Shown in pieces: positions 17,433-25,490 of a DNA stretch of 64,000 bases. The translations under genes were made by a program, and so were the position numbers. Source of the DNA: BOG-908 sp963848205 (GTDB lineage Bacteria > Pseudomonadota > Alphaproteobacteria > Acetobacterales > Acetobacteraceae). The notes under the pieces are model-generated. The model made no database searches and was not told the origin of the DNA. It was given only the letters and a program-made list of their open reading frames with translations. The stretch is taken from contig CAWKCV010000003.1 in NCBI GenBank assembly GCA_963848205.1, positions 1,507,943 through 1,571,942 on the forward strand. The letters run 5' to 3'. How positions within the stretch are numbered: the first letter of the stretch is position 1; the number at the start of each line of letters is the position of its first letter.

Positions 17433-18267
17433 GGCGCTAAGCCTGGCTGCGTGTCTGGCCGGGTGCGCTGCGCCCAAGGCAAAGCCCCTGGCCACGGTCA
17501 CCACGCCGCGCGTGCAACTGCCGAAAAGCCATGGCGTGCTGGTCGCCGACCCGCATGTGCCGCCGTTCGCCTCCCAGGTGTGGGAGCCGTTCACCCGCGC
17601 CGATGCGGTCGCCATCGCGCTGCGCGAATGGCGGCTGTTCGGCCAGCCCGTCGATGACGACCCGCCCGACACGCGGCCGATCCCGCCGCCCGACCAGAAA
17701 CCGGAGCGCCAGCCCGGCCTGTGGCAGCGCGTGGGCGAATATTGGTGGATCGGCCAGGACCCCGAGGAACGCGAGGCCGCCTGGACCGGCATGCACGATG
17801 CCGAGGGCACGGTGTTCGAAGCCCGCCGCGACGCCGAGTTCGCCTGGTCGGCGGCGTTCATCTCCTATGTGATGCGCATCGCCGGCGCGGGTGCCGACTT
17901 CCCCTACTCGCCCAACCATTCAACCTACATCAACGCCGCGGTGTCCGGCACCACGAGCGTGCTGCGCGCCGACGCGCCGGACGCGGTGGCGCCGCTTCTG
18001 GGCGACATCATCTGCACCGGGCGGGGCGATGCGGTGAAGCTGCGATATCGCAATCTGCCGACGCCGGGCATGTTTCCCGCCCATTGCGCGATCGTGGTGC
18101 AGATCACGCCCGGCATGCTGAGTGTGGTGGGCGGCAATGTGGACGATGCGGTGACGATGACGCATGTGCCGGTGAATGCGTCGGGCATGCTGGCGGACGC
18201 CGATGGCCGGGTGCTGGATACGCGCTATCCCTGGCTGGTTGTGCTGAAGGTCAATTACCTGAGATAA
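17401..18267 (+). CDS. DUF2272 lipoprotein
   Basis: Predicted lipoprotein of 288 aa with lipobox LAACLAGCA near residue 22 and DUF2272 hallmarks EFAWSAAFISYVMRIAGAG, FPYSPNHSTYINAA and AHCAIVVQI, resembling a papain-like NlpC/CHAP-type fold. The usual catalytic Cys of that fold is not evident at WSAAFISYV, so activity is uncertain. The ATG at 17401 is chosen because it gives the lipoprotein signal; it overlaps the previous gene by 32 bases in another frame. It is followed directly by an inverted repeat doublet and a convergent gene. Confidence 0.8.
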   Translation: MTRNRARRIAEALSLAACLAGCAAPKAKPLATVTTPRVQLPKSHGVLVADPHVPPFASQVWEPFTRADAVAIALREWRLFGQPVDDDPPDTRPIPPPDQKPERQPGLWQRVGEYWWIGQDPEEREAAWTGMHDAEGTVFEARRDAEFAWSAAFISYVMRIAGAGADFPYSPNHSTYINAAVSGTTSVLRADAPDAVAPLLGDIICTGRGDAVKLRYRNLPTPGMFPAHCAIVVQITPGMLSVVGGNVDDAVTMTHVPVNASGMLADADGRVLDTRYPWLVVLKVNYLR

Positions 18268-18403
18268 GGAAGGCCTTCTTTTCTGAAGAAAAGAAGCAAA
18301 AGACTTTGGCTCCTGCCGCAGAGTCGACGGCGTTGGCGCCCACATGCCCGACGCGCGCCCGGAAACAAAAGTTTTCTGGTTCTTTTCTTCAAAAAAGAAC
18401 CGC
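18268..18403. repeat. Inverted palindromic repeat doublet (copy 2)
   Basis: The left unit has hairpin 18275-18296 (arms CTTCTTTTC and GAAAAGAAG) followed by CAAAAGACTTTGGCT. The right unit is in opposite orientation, with CAAAAGTTTTCTG followed by hairpin 18379-18400 (arms GTTCTTTT and AAAAGAAC). A GC-rich centre of about 55 bases separates them. It fills the whole gap between the convergent DUF2272 and sulfotransferase genes. Confidence 0.85.
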
Positions 18404-20227
18404 TCAGATGGAGTATCCCAATCGGCTGATCGTCGCCTCCAATATCGGCAACACGGGCTGTAGCTGGGCCAGGTAATTCCTGTATCGAAAGCGCGAGCCA
18501 TCGTATAATTTCTCCGAAACCTGCGCGTAGCTTGCCGTGCGCGCGTAGCGGCGGTTCCGGTGGAAATCAAGGCATGCCGGCTCGTAATCTTCACCGATGA
18601 AATCGAGCGTTTCGCGTATCGTGGCTTCCTGGGTTTCCACCACATCCTCGTAGCGTACGCGCTTGTAGTGGAGGTTCATTTCCTGCCGGTAGTTCTCCAC
18701 CAGATCGGCGACCAGCACGTAGTGCTTCGCGATCGTCTCCAGTGCATAGCTGCAGAAATATCCATGAGTGAGCAGGTTGGAGAACACCGACACCACCACG
18801 TCGAGCGGATGGCGCACGACGTGGATCAGCGGTGCGCGCGGGAAGATCAGCGCGATCAGGCCGAGATTGGTCTCGTTGAGCGGCATCTTGTCGGTGAACC
18901 ATGCGGCCCCCTGCTCCACGATGCCGAGTTGGGCAACGCGCTGCAGGTAGTAGTCGCGTAGATTGTTCAGGTCGCCACGATGGTCGGCCATCCAGAGTTC
19001 GGCCAGCGCGTCGGGGTAGGAAAGCGGGCTGTCGAGCATGCGTGGCATCAGCCCGGTAATGTCGGCGACGATCGGCAATTCGTCGCCGGCGCAGATGCGG
19101 GAATGTGCGGTGAGCGACTGTTCCAGCAGCGTGGTGCCGGAGCGTGGAAAGCCCAGGATGAACAGCGGCTGTGCCACATCGGCGCGGGTATCGGCCACCG
19201 GCAAGGTGCGCAGGCGCCGCGCGGTAAAAAAGCCGCGCAGGCGTTGCACCGTGTGCTCCGCGAGCGTTGCGCTGTAAGCAAGACCACTCATTTCGCGCAG
19301 CCTGGCCTTGCCCTGCTCGAACGCGTCGAACGCGCTGTCATACTCGCCCATCTTGTCGAGCAGCCGGCCTTTTTCCAGCCATTCGGCCGGGCTGAGCTGC
19401 GCGCGGCCCTCACCTAACCGGTCGAGCAGCGCCAGCGCCTCGACATGTTTGCGCTGCCGGCCAAGCACGACCGCGCGCAACAGCAGCGCGCTCGCATTGC
19501 CTGGCTCGGCGGCCAACGCGCCGTCCAGCCACTGCAGCGCCGCATCCAGATTGCGGTCGGCTTCTTCCAACCGCGCCATGCCGAGCAGCGTGTGCAATGC
19601 ATCCGGCGCGATCGCCAGCGACTCCGCGTAAGCCGCGCGTGCATCTACGATCTTTCCTTGTGTTTTCAGGCATAATCCCAGGTTGGCGAGCAGCACAGCG
19701 TCCGGTGCGCCGGCCAGCCGCATCGCCTCTCGCAAATGATACTCGCCATAGACGGGGCGATATCCTTCCGTCAGCACCAGCCCAAGCAGATAGTGCGACT
19801 CCGCACTTTCCGGCGCCGTGCGCACGGCATTGCGCGCATGCCGCTCGGCTTCGGCGAGGTCGCCGCGCGCCAGCAGCAGCAGCGCCAGCTTGTTGGTGGC
19901 CAGGCTGTTGTTCGGCTCCAGCAGCACGATACGGCGCAACAGAACTTCACTGGTGTGCACACGGTGCTCCCCGTTGCACGCTTCCCACAGCACGCCGAGG
20001 CAGGCGGTATTCGCAGGCACCAGGGATAGCGCCTCGCGTGCACTGCTTGCCGCCGCCACGATATTGCCCGACTGCAGGAAACCCAGCGCTTCGGCCTGCT
20101 TGGCACGCGCCTGTATGGCATCGGTCTCCGACGGCTCCAGCGAAAAATCGGCCTGGCAACAATGGCGCGCGGCCAATCCGCTCCTGCATGGGCACTCTGC
20201 CGTCTCGCCAGGCGAAAGTGTCATCAT
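18404..20227 (-). CDS. TPR-repeat sulfotransferase with N-terminal SEC-C motif
   Basis: Fusion protein of 607 aa. The N-terminus carries a SEC-C-like zinc motif (CPCRSGLAARHCC). TPR-type helices cover about residues 30-310. The C-terminal third is a PAPS-dependent sulfotransferase: FILGFPRSGTTLLEQSL forms the 5'-phosphosulfate loop near residue 355, and VVRHPLDVVVSVFSNLL is the 3'-phosphate-binding segment. TPR-sulfotransferases modify proteins or glycans; the acceptor is unknown. The start ATG at 20227 follows CGGAG; the frame extends upstream without conserved sequence. It is divergent from a degraded exoprotein gene and close to glycan genes. Confidence 0.88.
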   Translation of the reverse strand: MMTLSPGETAECPCRSGLAARHCCQADFSLEPSETDAIQARAKQAEALGFLQSGNIVAAASSAREALSLVPANTACLGVLWEACNGEHRVHTSEVLLRRIVLLEPNNSLATNKLALLLLARGDLAEAERHARNAVRTAPESAESHYLLGLVLTEGYRPVYGEYHLREAMRLAGAPDAVLLANLGLCLKTQGKIVDARAAYAESLAIAPDALHTLLGMARLEEADRNLDAALQWLDGALAAEPGNASALLLRAVVLGRQRKHVEALALLDRLGEGRAQLSPAEWLEKGRLLDKMGEYDSAFDAFEQGKARLREMSGLAYSATLAEHTVQRLRGFFTARRLRTLPVADTRADVAQPLFILGFPRSGTTLLEQSLTAHSRICAGDELPIVADITGLMPRMLDSPLSYPDALAELWMADHRGDLNNLRDYYLQRVAQLGIVEQGAAWFTDKMPLNETNLGLIALIFPRAPLIHVVRHPLDVVVSVFSNLLTHGYFCSYALETIAKHYVLVADLVENYRQEMNLHYKRVRYEDVVETQEATIRETLDFIGEDYEPACLDFHRNRRYARTASYAQVSEKLYDGSRFRYRNYLAQLQPVLPILEATISRLGYSI

Positions 20228-20337
20228 ATCATCTCCGGCTTGGCTGGATTGAGTTCGTGGCCACCCTGGAAGGTTCCGGAAGCAGCCTATATACGCGAGC
20301 AATATGCAATGATGCAGCCGCATGCAGGAGCATTCCG

Positions 20338-20859
20338 ATGACCAGTATCCGCACCACACTGACGCATACGGTCACCCTCGGCTCACCCGGCTACACGAGC
20401 CCGCTCGACATCCAGCCGCGAGGCCTAATCCTGCCCTCGACCCCCGGCAAGGCTGCTATTTTCGTGCCGGCCGGTGTGCAGAAAGCCAGCATCTTCAGCA
20501 ACGGCTCCATCCAGGGCGCCGCAGGTGGTGTCAGCACCGGCAATGGCGGCGACGGCATCCTACAAAAGCTGTTGGCCACATCGGTAACATTTTCCGGCGG
20601 CACGCTCACCTTGCTGGACGGCACCACCGATGCCGGCAGCCTGGCCTTTGCCGGCACTTTCACGACGGCCGACTTCACCCTCGTCTCGGACGGAAGAGGC
20701 GGCACCGACCTCGGCTTCGCAGCCGCCGCCGCAGCTTCCCCCGCAGCCCAAGCGGGTTGGCCTGAGACAGTATTCCACCACGCATACGCGCCGGCCGACT
20801 GGACCGGCAGCCGGCCGGACCACCTCGCCACCCACGCGGGACGGCTTCCGGCGCACTGA
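20338..20859 (+). CDS. N-terminal piece of a beta-roll/beta-helix exoprotein (probably degraded)
   Basis: Short ORF of 173 aa starting at an ATG with CAGGAG 7 bases upstream. The opening VTLGSPGYTSPLDI followed by AGGVSTGNGGDGI resembles large Acetobacteraceae surface proteins. Residues about 80-125 (SVTFSGGTLTLLDG, then FAGTFTTADFTLVSDGRGG) form the same module as the fragment at 12.4-12.7 kb. After residue 135 the sequence turns into arginine/histidine-rich out-of-frame text and stops at 20859. Other frames then continue the repeat-like sequence to about 21058. The ORF may be expressed, but it reads as a relic of a longer protein. Confidence 0.5.
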   Translation: MTSIRTTLTHTVTLGSPGYTSPLDIQPRGLILPSTPGKAAIFVPAGVQKASIFSNGSIQGAAGGVSTGNGGDGILQKLLATSVTFSGGTLTLLDGTTDAGSLAFAGTFTTADFTLVSDGRGGTDLGFAAAAAASPAAQAGWPETVFHHAYAPADWTGSRPDHLATHAGRLPAH

Positions 20860-21058
20860 CCAACGCCGGCCTGATCACCGGCGGCACCGGCGTAGCGCGC
20901 GGTTTCGAGCAATACGGCGCGGCCGGCAGCGGCGGCGTCCGGGTGAACGTCTTCGGCTCGATGCTGTCCATTCGGTTCGCGAGGTGCAGGCGTCGCTGTC
21001 TTCTGGTTTGGAACAGACGAAGTGGCTGGCGATCGGGGTGCACATTCACGCGCGTTGA
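20860..21058 (+). pseudogene. Out-of-frame continuation of the exoprotein relic
   Basis: Downstream of the stop at 20859, one frame reads SGALTNAGLITGGTGVARGF and GAAGSGGVRVNVFGS, a classic beta-helix repeat pattern. A different frame from about 20975 reads VREVQASLSSGLEQTKWLAI before a TGA at 21056-21058. At least two frame changes are needed to join these to the upstream ORF, so this is a mosaic remnant rather than a single sequencing slip. Confidence 0.45.
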
Positions 21059-21059
21059 A

Positions 21060-21096
21060 GAAGAAAGTAATCCTTTTTTCAAGAAAGAACTGCCTG
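21060..21096. repeat. Degenerate palindromic repeat unit (copy 3)
   Basis: A weak match to the repeat family: AATCCTTTTTTC followed by AAGAAAGAACTG. The arms no longer pair well. It contains the TGA stop (21079-21081) and last residues of the minus-strand GT9 gene. Confidence 0.4.
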
Positions 21097-22098
21097 CTTA
21101 ACCCTCTCCACCCCGATCCTCCCCATCCCCGCCCGAGCCCCCCCATCGGCCACAATTCCCCGTATCAGCCGGCTATGCAGCAACGGTCCTGACGCTCCAA
21201 ACAAGCCAAACGCCGGCTGCCCCAATGCTGCCCGCACATTCAACAATCCACTGTCGTTGCCGACGAACTTGTCAGCCAGTGACAGCACGGCAACGACGTC
21301 CGGCAACGTCCATCCGACCAACTCCCGCACGCGGTCCGGGGTGCCGATTTGATCGGCAATCTGCCGGGCGAGCGCCGCTTCGTGCGACGCGGCCAGCAAC
21401 AAGATGCTGGCAGGTCCATGCGCCAGCACCGCGCGCGCCAACTCTGCGAAATTGGCAGCACCCCATTGCCTGTCTATGCCATGCGCCCCGATACCCAGTG
21501 CTATCCAAGGTTTAGGCAGTTTGCCCAACACTGTGGCCGCGCGGTGCAAGGCGGAAATCTCGACAGAGACGATCGGCTCGGGAAGCTTCGTGAAACCAAG
21601 CGCGCGTGCGAACGCGTCGGCCTGCGCAAACGCTTCGGTGAAAGGCGGCATCGGCGAGAGATGAGGGCCCGCGTTCAACCAGCGCCGCTGCGAGCGGGAA
21701 AATCCGTAGCCGAGCCTATGCGGTATGCCCGCCAAGCGGCATGCGGCAGCCAAAGCCGCACTGTGGTGCAGCAGGACCACCGTATCGGCGCGTGTTGCAC
21801 GCAGATCGCCGACGAGCCGCGCGTAACCGATCGGGCCGTCATGAGCGCCCACACGCCTGCCCTCGCTGGAACGCGGATTGCGATCGAACCAGGCGATGCT
21901 TTCAATCGCGTCGTCGTAGCGCAACAAGGTTGCAGCTTGGGTGCTCCGCTTTGTCAGTAACGTCACCCGGCCGTCGGTGCTGGCGCCGGCGATCGCGCGT
22001 ATCAGCGGCAGATGCCAAATGAGGTCGCCCAACCCCGGCCGAGGCTGAAACACGAGCACACGGCCAGGAAAGTGCTGCAGAGAGCTATCGACTTCCAT
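21079..22098 (-). CDS. Glycosyltransferase family 9 (heptosyltransferase-like)
   Basis: A GT9 enzyme of about 339 aa, GT-B fold. The N-domain begins VLVFQPRPGLGDLIWHLPLIRAI, the acceptor loop typical of ADP-heptose:LPS transferases. The C-domain has WIALGIGAHGIDRQWGAANFAELARAV and the donor-site motif DKFVGNDSGLLNVRAALGQPAFGLFG. It is likely to add a sugar to a surface glycan on the cytoplasmic face of the inner membrane. The start at 22098 (MEVDSSLQ) overlaps the end of galE by 14 bases, so the pair is one transcript. The C-terminal AVLS and the stop fall inside a degenerate repeat. Confidence 0.88.
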   Translation of the reverse strand: MEVDSSLQHFPGRVLVFQPRPGLGDLIWHLPLIRAIAGASTDGRVTLLTKRSTQAATLLRYDDAIESIAWFDRNPRSSEGRRVGAHDGPIGYARLVGDLRATRADTVVLLHHSAALAAACRLAGIPHRLGYGFSRSQRRWLNAGPHLSPMPPFTEAFAQADAFARALGFTKLPEPIVSVEISALHRAATVLGKLPKPWIALGIGAHGIDRQWGAANFAELARAVLAHGPASILLLAASHEAALARQIADQIGTPDRVRELVGWTLPDVVAVLSLADKFVGNDSGLLNVRAALGQPAFGLFGASGPLLHSRLIRGIVADGGARAGMGRIGVERVKQAVLS

Positions 22099-23074
22099 AA
22101 CCAGCCGGATGCGCCTTGCGCCACGCCAGCGTATGGGCAACGATCGTGTCCAAATCGGCGTATTTCGGCAACCAGCCGGTCTCGTCGCGCAAACGCCGGG
22201 AGCCGGCCACTAATACCGCCGGATCGCCTGCCCGGCGCCCGTCCATGCGCACCGGCACTCGCCGCCCGCTGACACGCTCGACCGATGCAATCACCTCCAG
22301 CACGGAATGCCCGGCGCCGTTGCCAAGATTGTAGGTGACGCTCGCCTGGTCCAGCTTGGCCAGCGCACGCACATGCGCGTCCGCCAGGTCTGCCACGTGG
22401 ATGTAATCGCGGATGCAAGTGCCATCCGGCGTCGGATAATCCTGTCCGAACACCGCGATTTCCGGGCGGCGGCCGAGGGCGGCATCGATCACCAGCGGAA
22501 TAAGATGTGTTTCTGGTTGATGATCCTCGCCGAGGCGCCCCGCCGGGTCGGCGCCGGCCGCATTGAAATATCGCAGGCACGCACTGTGTAAACCATGGAT
22601 CTGGCCAGCCCAATGCAACGCGCGTTCAAGCATCAGCTTGCTTTCGCCATAGGGCGATCCAGGCACGATCCGCTCATCCTCGTCGATCGGAATCCGCCGC
22701 GGATCGGCAAACAGGTTTGCTGTCGACGACAACACGAACCTGCCGACGCCATGTCGTATGCACGCCTCGATCAGCCCGAAGCCGAGCGTCGCATTTTCCG
22801 CAAAATAGTGGAACGGACGCTGCATGCTCTCGCCCACAAGCGACAGCGCGGCGAAATGAAATACCGCATCCCACGGCCCGTCCGCCAGCACCTCGTCCAG
22901 CCGCGCGCGATCGGCCAGGTCGGCAGTAACCAAGGTCGCGGGCGCAGGCACGGCGCCGCGATGGCCCTGACGTAAATTGTCATAGACGCACACTGTGTGG
23001 CCGGCATCTAGCAGGGTCAGCACCAGGTGGCTGCCGACATAGCCGGCGCCGCCGGTCACCAAATAACGTGCCAT
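22085..23074 (-). CDS. galE: UDP-glucose 4-epimerase (GalE-like)
   Basis: An extended SDR epimerase of 329 aa. The NAD-binding motif is VTGGAGYVGSHLV at the N-terminus, catalytic residues are in SSTANLF and the YGESKLMLE YxxxK motif, and the later YNLGNGAGHSVLEVI matches GalE. It interconverts UDP-glucose and UDP-galactose, supplying sugars for surface glycans. The start follows CAGGAG. It is translationally coupled to a GT9 transferase, supporting a glycan role. A hairpin repeat lies in its 5' region between 18 and 38 bases before the start codon. Confidence 0.9.
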   Translation of the reverse strand: MARYLVTGGAGYVGSHLVLTLLDAGHTVCVYDNLRQGHRGAVPAPATLVTADLADRARLDEVLADGPWDAVFHFAALSLVGESMQRPFHYFAENATLGFGLIEACIRHGVGRFVLSSTANLFADPRRIPIDEDERIVPGSPYGESKLMLERALHWAGQIHGLHSACLRYFNAAGADPAGRLGEDHQPETHLIPLVIDAALGRRPEIAVFGQDYPTPDGTCIRDYIHVADLADAHVRALAKLDQASVTYNLGNGAGHSVLEVIASVERVSGRRVPVRMDGRRAGDPAVLVAGSRRLRDETGWLPKYADLDTIVAHTLAWRKAHPAGYGSR

Positions 23075-23090
23075 GGCGAACTCCTGAAAC

Positions 23091-23130
23091 GGTTCTTTTT
23101 TGAAAAAAGAACAAAAAACGTTTGCTGGTT
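23091..23130. repeat. Palindromic repeat unit (copy 4), upstream of galE
   Basis: The hairpin at 23092-23112 is the cleanest match to the consensus (arms GTTCTTTTTT and AAAAAAGAAC with a one-base centre), followed by CAAAAAACGTTTGCT. It lies just upstream of the galE Shine-Dalgarno, so it is probably transcribed in the leader or forms part of the promoter. Confidence 0.85.
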
Positions 23131-23265
23131 GGCTGTCTAGAAAACGCTGGGAGATTGTCACTTGGGCTGTGTTAGATGACATTTCGTCGGTTGTCGCGTT
23201 AGCCTGTTGCAACCTTCGGGCGAGTGTTGGACGGTGCGGTCCGTCAGTGCGATCGGAGCAGGAAC

Positions 23266-24663
23266 ATGACGACCAATCCGAAGGCGACGAGCCGACGCAA
23301 AACCGGCACCCACTCGAGCGCCACCGCACAGGCCGCAGGCGGCACGCCCGCCTTTGCACAGCCCGTCTACACCCCCGATCCCGCGCAGTTCGTCGTGCCG
23401 CACCCTTCCGACAATGCCGCCTACCAGGTCATCGACGAACTCAACCGCGAGCACAAGATACGCCCGCTTGCTTTCCCCGATGCACGCGGCGGCACGGAGC
23501 CGATCCTGACGCTGGCCGAAACGCTTGGCGCGTCGGGCGCCGCAACCGAAGCCTCGATCCAGGCAAGCGGTCAGATCGTGTTCCACTCTGTCGGCGACAC
23601 CGGCAATGTGAAAAGCACCTCGCCGCAAAACGAGGTCACCGACAAGATGCTGTCGGACTTCGACGACCCGCAAGCCCGCGACACACCCCAGTTCTTCTTC
23701 CATCTCGGCGACGTCATCTACAATTTCGGCGAAGCGCAATATTACTACGACCAGTTCTACGATCCCTATCGGAACTATCCCGTGCCGATTTTAGCTCTGG
23801 CGGGCAACCACGACGGCATGATCGCGCCAAACACGAACGCCACGACGCTGGACGCCTTTCTGCGCAATTTCTGCGCGGACCCTGCGCAAGGGTTTGCCGT
23901 CACCGCGGAAACGGGTGGGCTCAACCGCACCGCCCAAATACAACCTGGCGTATATTTCACCTTCGAAGCCCCGTTCGTGCGCATCATCGCACTCTATAGC
24001 AACACGCTGGAGGACCCCGGTGTCATCTCCTCGCAGAATGGCACCTTCCCTGAATTGTCCGACGTGCAGCTCGACTACCTGCAGGCAGCCCTGGCGCGCG
24101 TCAAATCCGACGCGTTCGCGGGCGCGGTGATCCTCGCACACCACCACCCGGCTTACACCGCCGGCAACAAGCATGGATGGAGCATCGACCTTACCGCGCA
24201 GGTCGATAACATCTGCGAAAAGACCGGCGTGTGGCCGCACGCCGTGCTTTCAGCGCATGCACACAATTATCAGCGTTTCACGCGTGAAAACGGCGGCCGC
24301 CAGACACCTTACATCATCGCAGGCAATGGCGGCCATAATGTCACTCACATGACCCGCCGAGGGAGCTCGCCGCTGCGTACGCCGATGGTCGTGCAGCCCG
24401 GCGACGACCAGGTGACCTTGGAAAACTACGATGACCAGAATTACGGCTATTTGCGCATTGTGGTGAATGCACAGCAGCTGCGGATTGAATACCATCCTGC
24501 CAGCGACGGCGACACCGCTAAAACACCCGATGATTCGATCACCGTCGATCTCGCCAGCCGCATGCTTGCCGTATTCCAACCGACGCCGTCTGTTGGCAAG
24601 CAGACACCCTCCATGGAAGGAACGCTCAGCCCGTTGGGGCTAGGCGAGCCGCCGCCACCCTGA
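23266..24663 (+). CDS. Calcineurin-like metallophosphoesterase
   Basis: Binuclear metal phosphoesterase of 465 aa. The five metal-binding blocks are visible: HSVGDTGN, FHLGDVIYNFGE, LAGNHDG, VILAHHHPAY and LSAHAHNYQRF. The spacing fits the purple-acid/calcineurin superfamily. The N-terminus is Ala/Gly rich with no clear signal peptide from the chosen ATG at 23266 (a GGAGCAGGA Shine-Dalgarno region is upstream). A proline-rich tail closes the protein. The DUF1289 gene starts right after its stop, suggesting one transcript. Substrate unknown. Confidence 0.88.
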   Translation: MTTNPKATSRRKTGTHSSATAQAAGGTPAFAQPVYTPDPAQFVVPHPSDNAAYQVIDELNREHKIRPLAFPDARGGTEPILTLAETLGASGAATEASIQASGQIVFHSVGDTGNVKSTSPQNEVTDKMLSDFDDPQARDTPQFFFHLGDVIYNFGEAQYYYDQFYDPYRNYPVPILALAGNHDGMIAPNTNATTLDAFLRNFCADPAQGFAVTAETGGLNRTAQIQPGVYFTFEAPFVRIIALYSNTLEDPGVISSQNGTFPELSDVQLDYLQAALARVKSDAFAGAVILAHHHPAYTAGNKHGWSIDLTAQVDNICEKTGVWPHAVLSAHAHNYQRFTRENGGRQTPYIIAGNGGHNVTHMTRRGSSPLRTPMVVQPGDDQVTLENYDDQNYGYLRIVVNAQQLRIEYHPASDGDTAKTPDDSITVDLASRMLAVFQPTPSVGKQTPSMEGTLSPLGLGEPPPP

Positions 24664-24870
24664 ATGCTGCGCCCCATCAGCACGCCATGTACCAAGCTTT
24701 GCGAAATCGACCCGGCAAACGGACTTTGCCTTGGATGTTGGCGTACGCTCGATGAGATCGTGAATTGGGTGGCGTTGGGCGAAGTGGCGCGGCGGGCTGT
24801 CATGCGCACGCTGCAGGAAAGGAAGGCCCTCTTCTCTGAAGAGAAGAGGCATAAGACTTTTAACACTTAA
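24664..24870 (+). CDS. DUF1289 small cysteine-rich protein with a repeat-derived tail
   Basis: A 68-aa protein. Residues about 6-48 are a DUF1289 domain: CTKLCEIDPANGLCLGCWRT with four metal-ligand-like cysteines, then LDEIVNWVALGE. Function is not established; the cysteines suggest metal or Fe-S binding. From about residue 52 onward (QERKALFSEEKRHKTFNT) the protein is encoded by the intergenic repeat, not by family sequence. The start is immediately after the phosphoesterase stop, and its own stop overlaps that of the convergent VOC gene. Confidence 0.85.
   Translation: MLRPISTPCTKLCEIDPANGLCLGCWRTLDEIVNWVALGEVARRAVMRTLQERKALFSEEKRHKTFNT
24821..24866. repeat. Palindromic repeat unit (copy 5) inside a coding region
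   Basis: The hairpin at 24828-24849 (arms CCTCTTCTC and GAGAAGAGG, loop TGAA) is preceded by GGAAGG and followed by CATAAGACTTTTAAC. It lies within the 3' end of the DUF1289 frame and next to the convergent gene's stop. The arms have compensatory changes relative to other copies. Confidence 0.8.
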
Positions 24871-25319
24871 GGCTTCTTGGGATTTGCCTGCCACAGCTCG
24901 ATCTTTGTCCCATCCGGATCTACAATCCAGGCGAACCGCCCGCTTGGATCACTGTCATCCTGGCCGATGGGGTGAACACCTTTGCTCGCCAGCTTGGCCA
25001 GAAACGCGTCCATGTTGTCGACGCCGAAATTGATCATGAACTCGCGCGTGGACGGTGCAAAATGCTCCGTCGTCTGCTTGAACGGCGTCCAGACAACCAT
25101 CGCAGGATGATCCGGCGCGTCGTAACGCAACATGGCGCCACCCCATTTCTCGACATCAATTCCGAGAACATCATGATACCATCGGGCAAGAGCAGCCGGA
25201 TCCTTGCTCTTGAAGAAAATACCACCAACGCCGGTGATGCGACCCTGCGTCTCCGCCTGAGACGACACTGTGGCGGCACAAAGCAGGGCCGCGGCAGCTA
25301 GAATTGCGTGCGAGATCAT
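24867..25319 (-). CDS. Secreted VOC (glyoxalase-fold) protein
   Basis: A VOC-superfamily protein of 150 aa with an N-terminal signal peptide (MISHAILAAAALLCAATVSSQA), unusual for this normally cytosolic fold. Paired beta-alpha-beta modules are visible: GVGGIFFKSKDPAALARWYHDVLGI, then NFGVDNMDAFLAKLASKGV and FAWIVDPDGTKIELWQ with the C-terminal metal-type Glu. Its substrate in the periplasm is unknown. The stop overlaps that of DUF1289 on the other strand. The 170 bp downstream to the next minus-strand gene shows no feature. Confidence 0.85.
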   Translation of the reverse strand: MISHAILAAAALLCAATVSSQAETQGRITGVGGIFFKSKDPAALARWYHDVLGIDVEKWGGAMLRYDAPDHPAMVVWTPFKQTTEHFAPSTREFMINFGVDNMDAFLAKLASKGVHPIGQDDSDPSGRFAWIVDPDGTKIELWQANPKKP

Positions 25320-25490
25320 GACCGTCTCCGTCAGGTGTGCCTCAGTCGTCCGGCTTGGATCGCCACGCGCCGGAGCGTCGTCATAGAACCATGATCGAGC
25401 CGATCACGGAACCGAAAACTTGACGTGCAACACACACACCGCGCGCCGGCGGCAAACACTAGAACCGGGCACTCGTGCCGCAGCTTTGGG

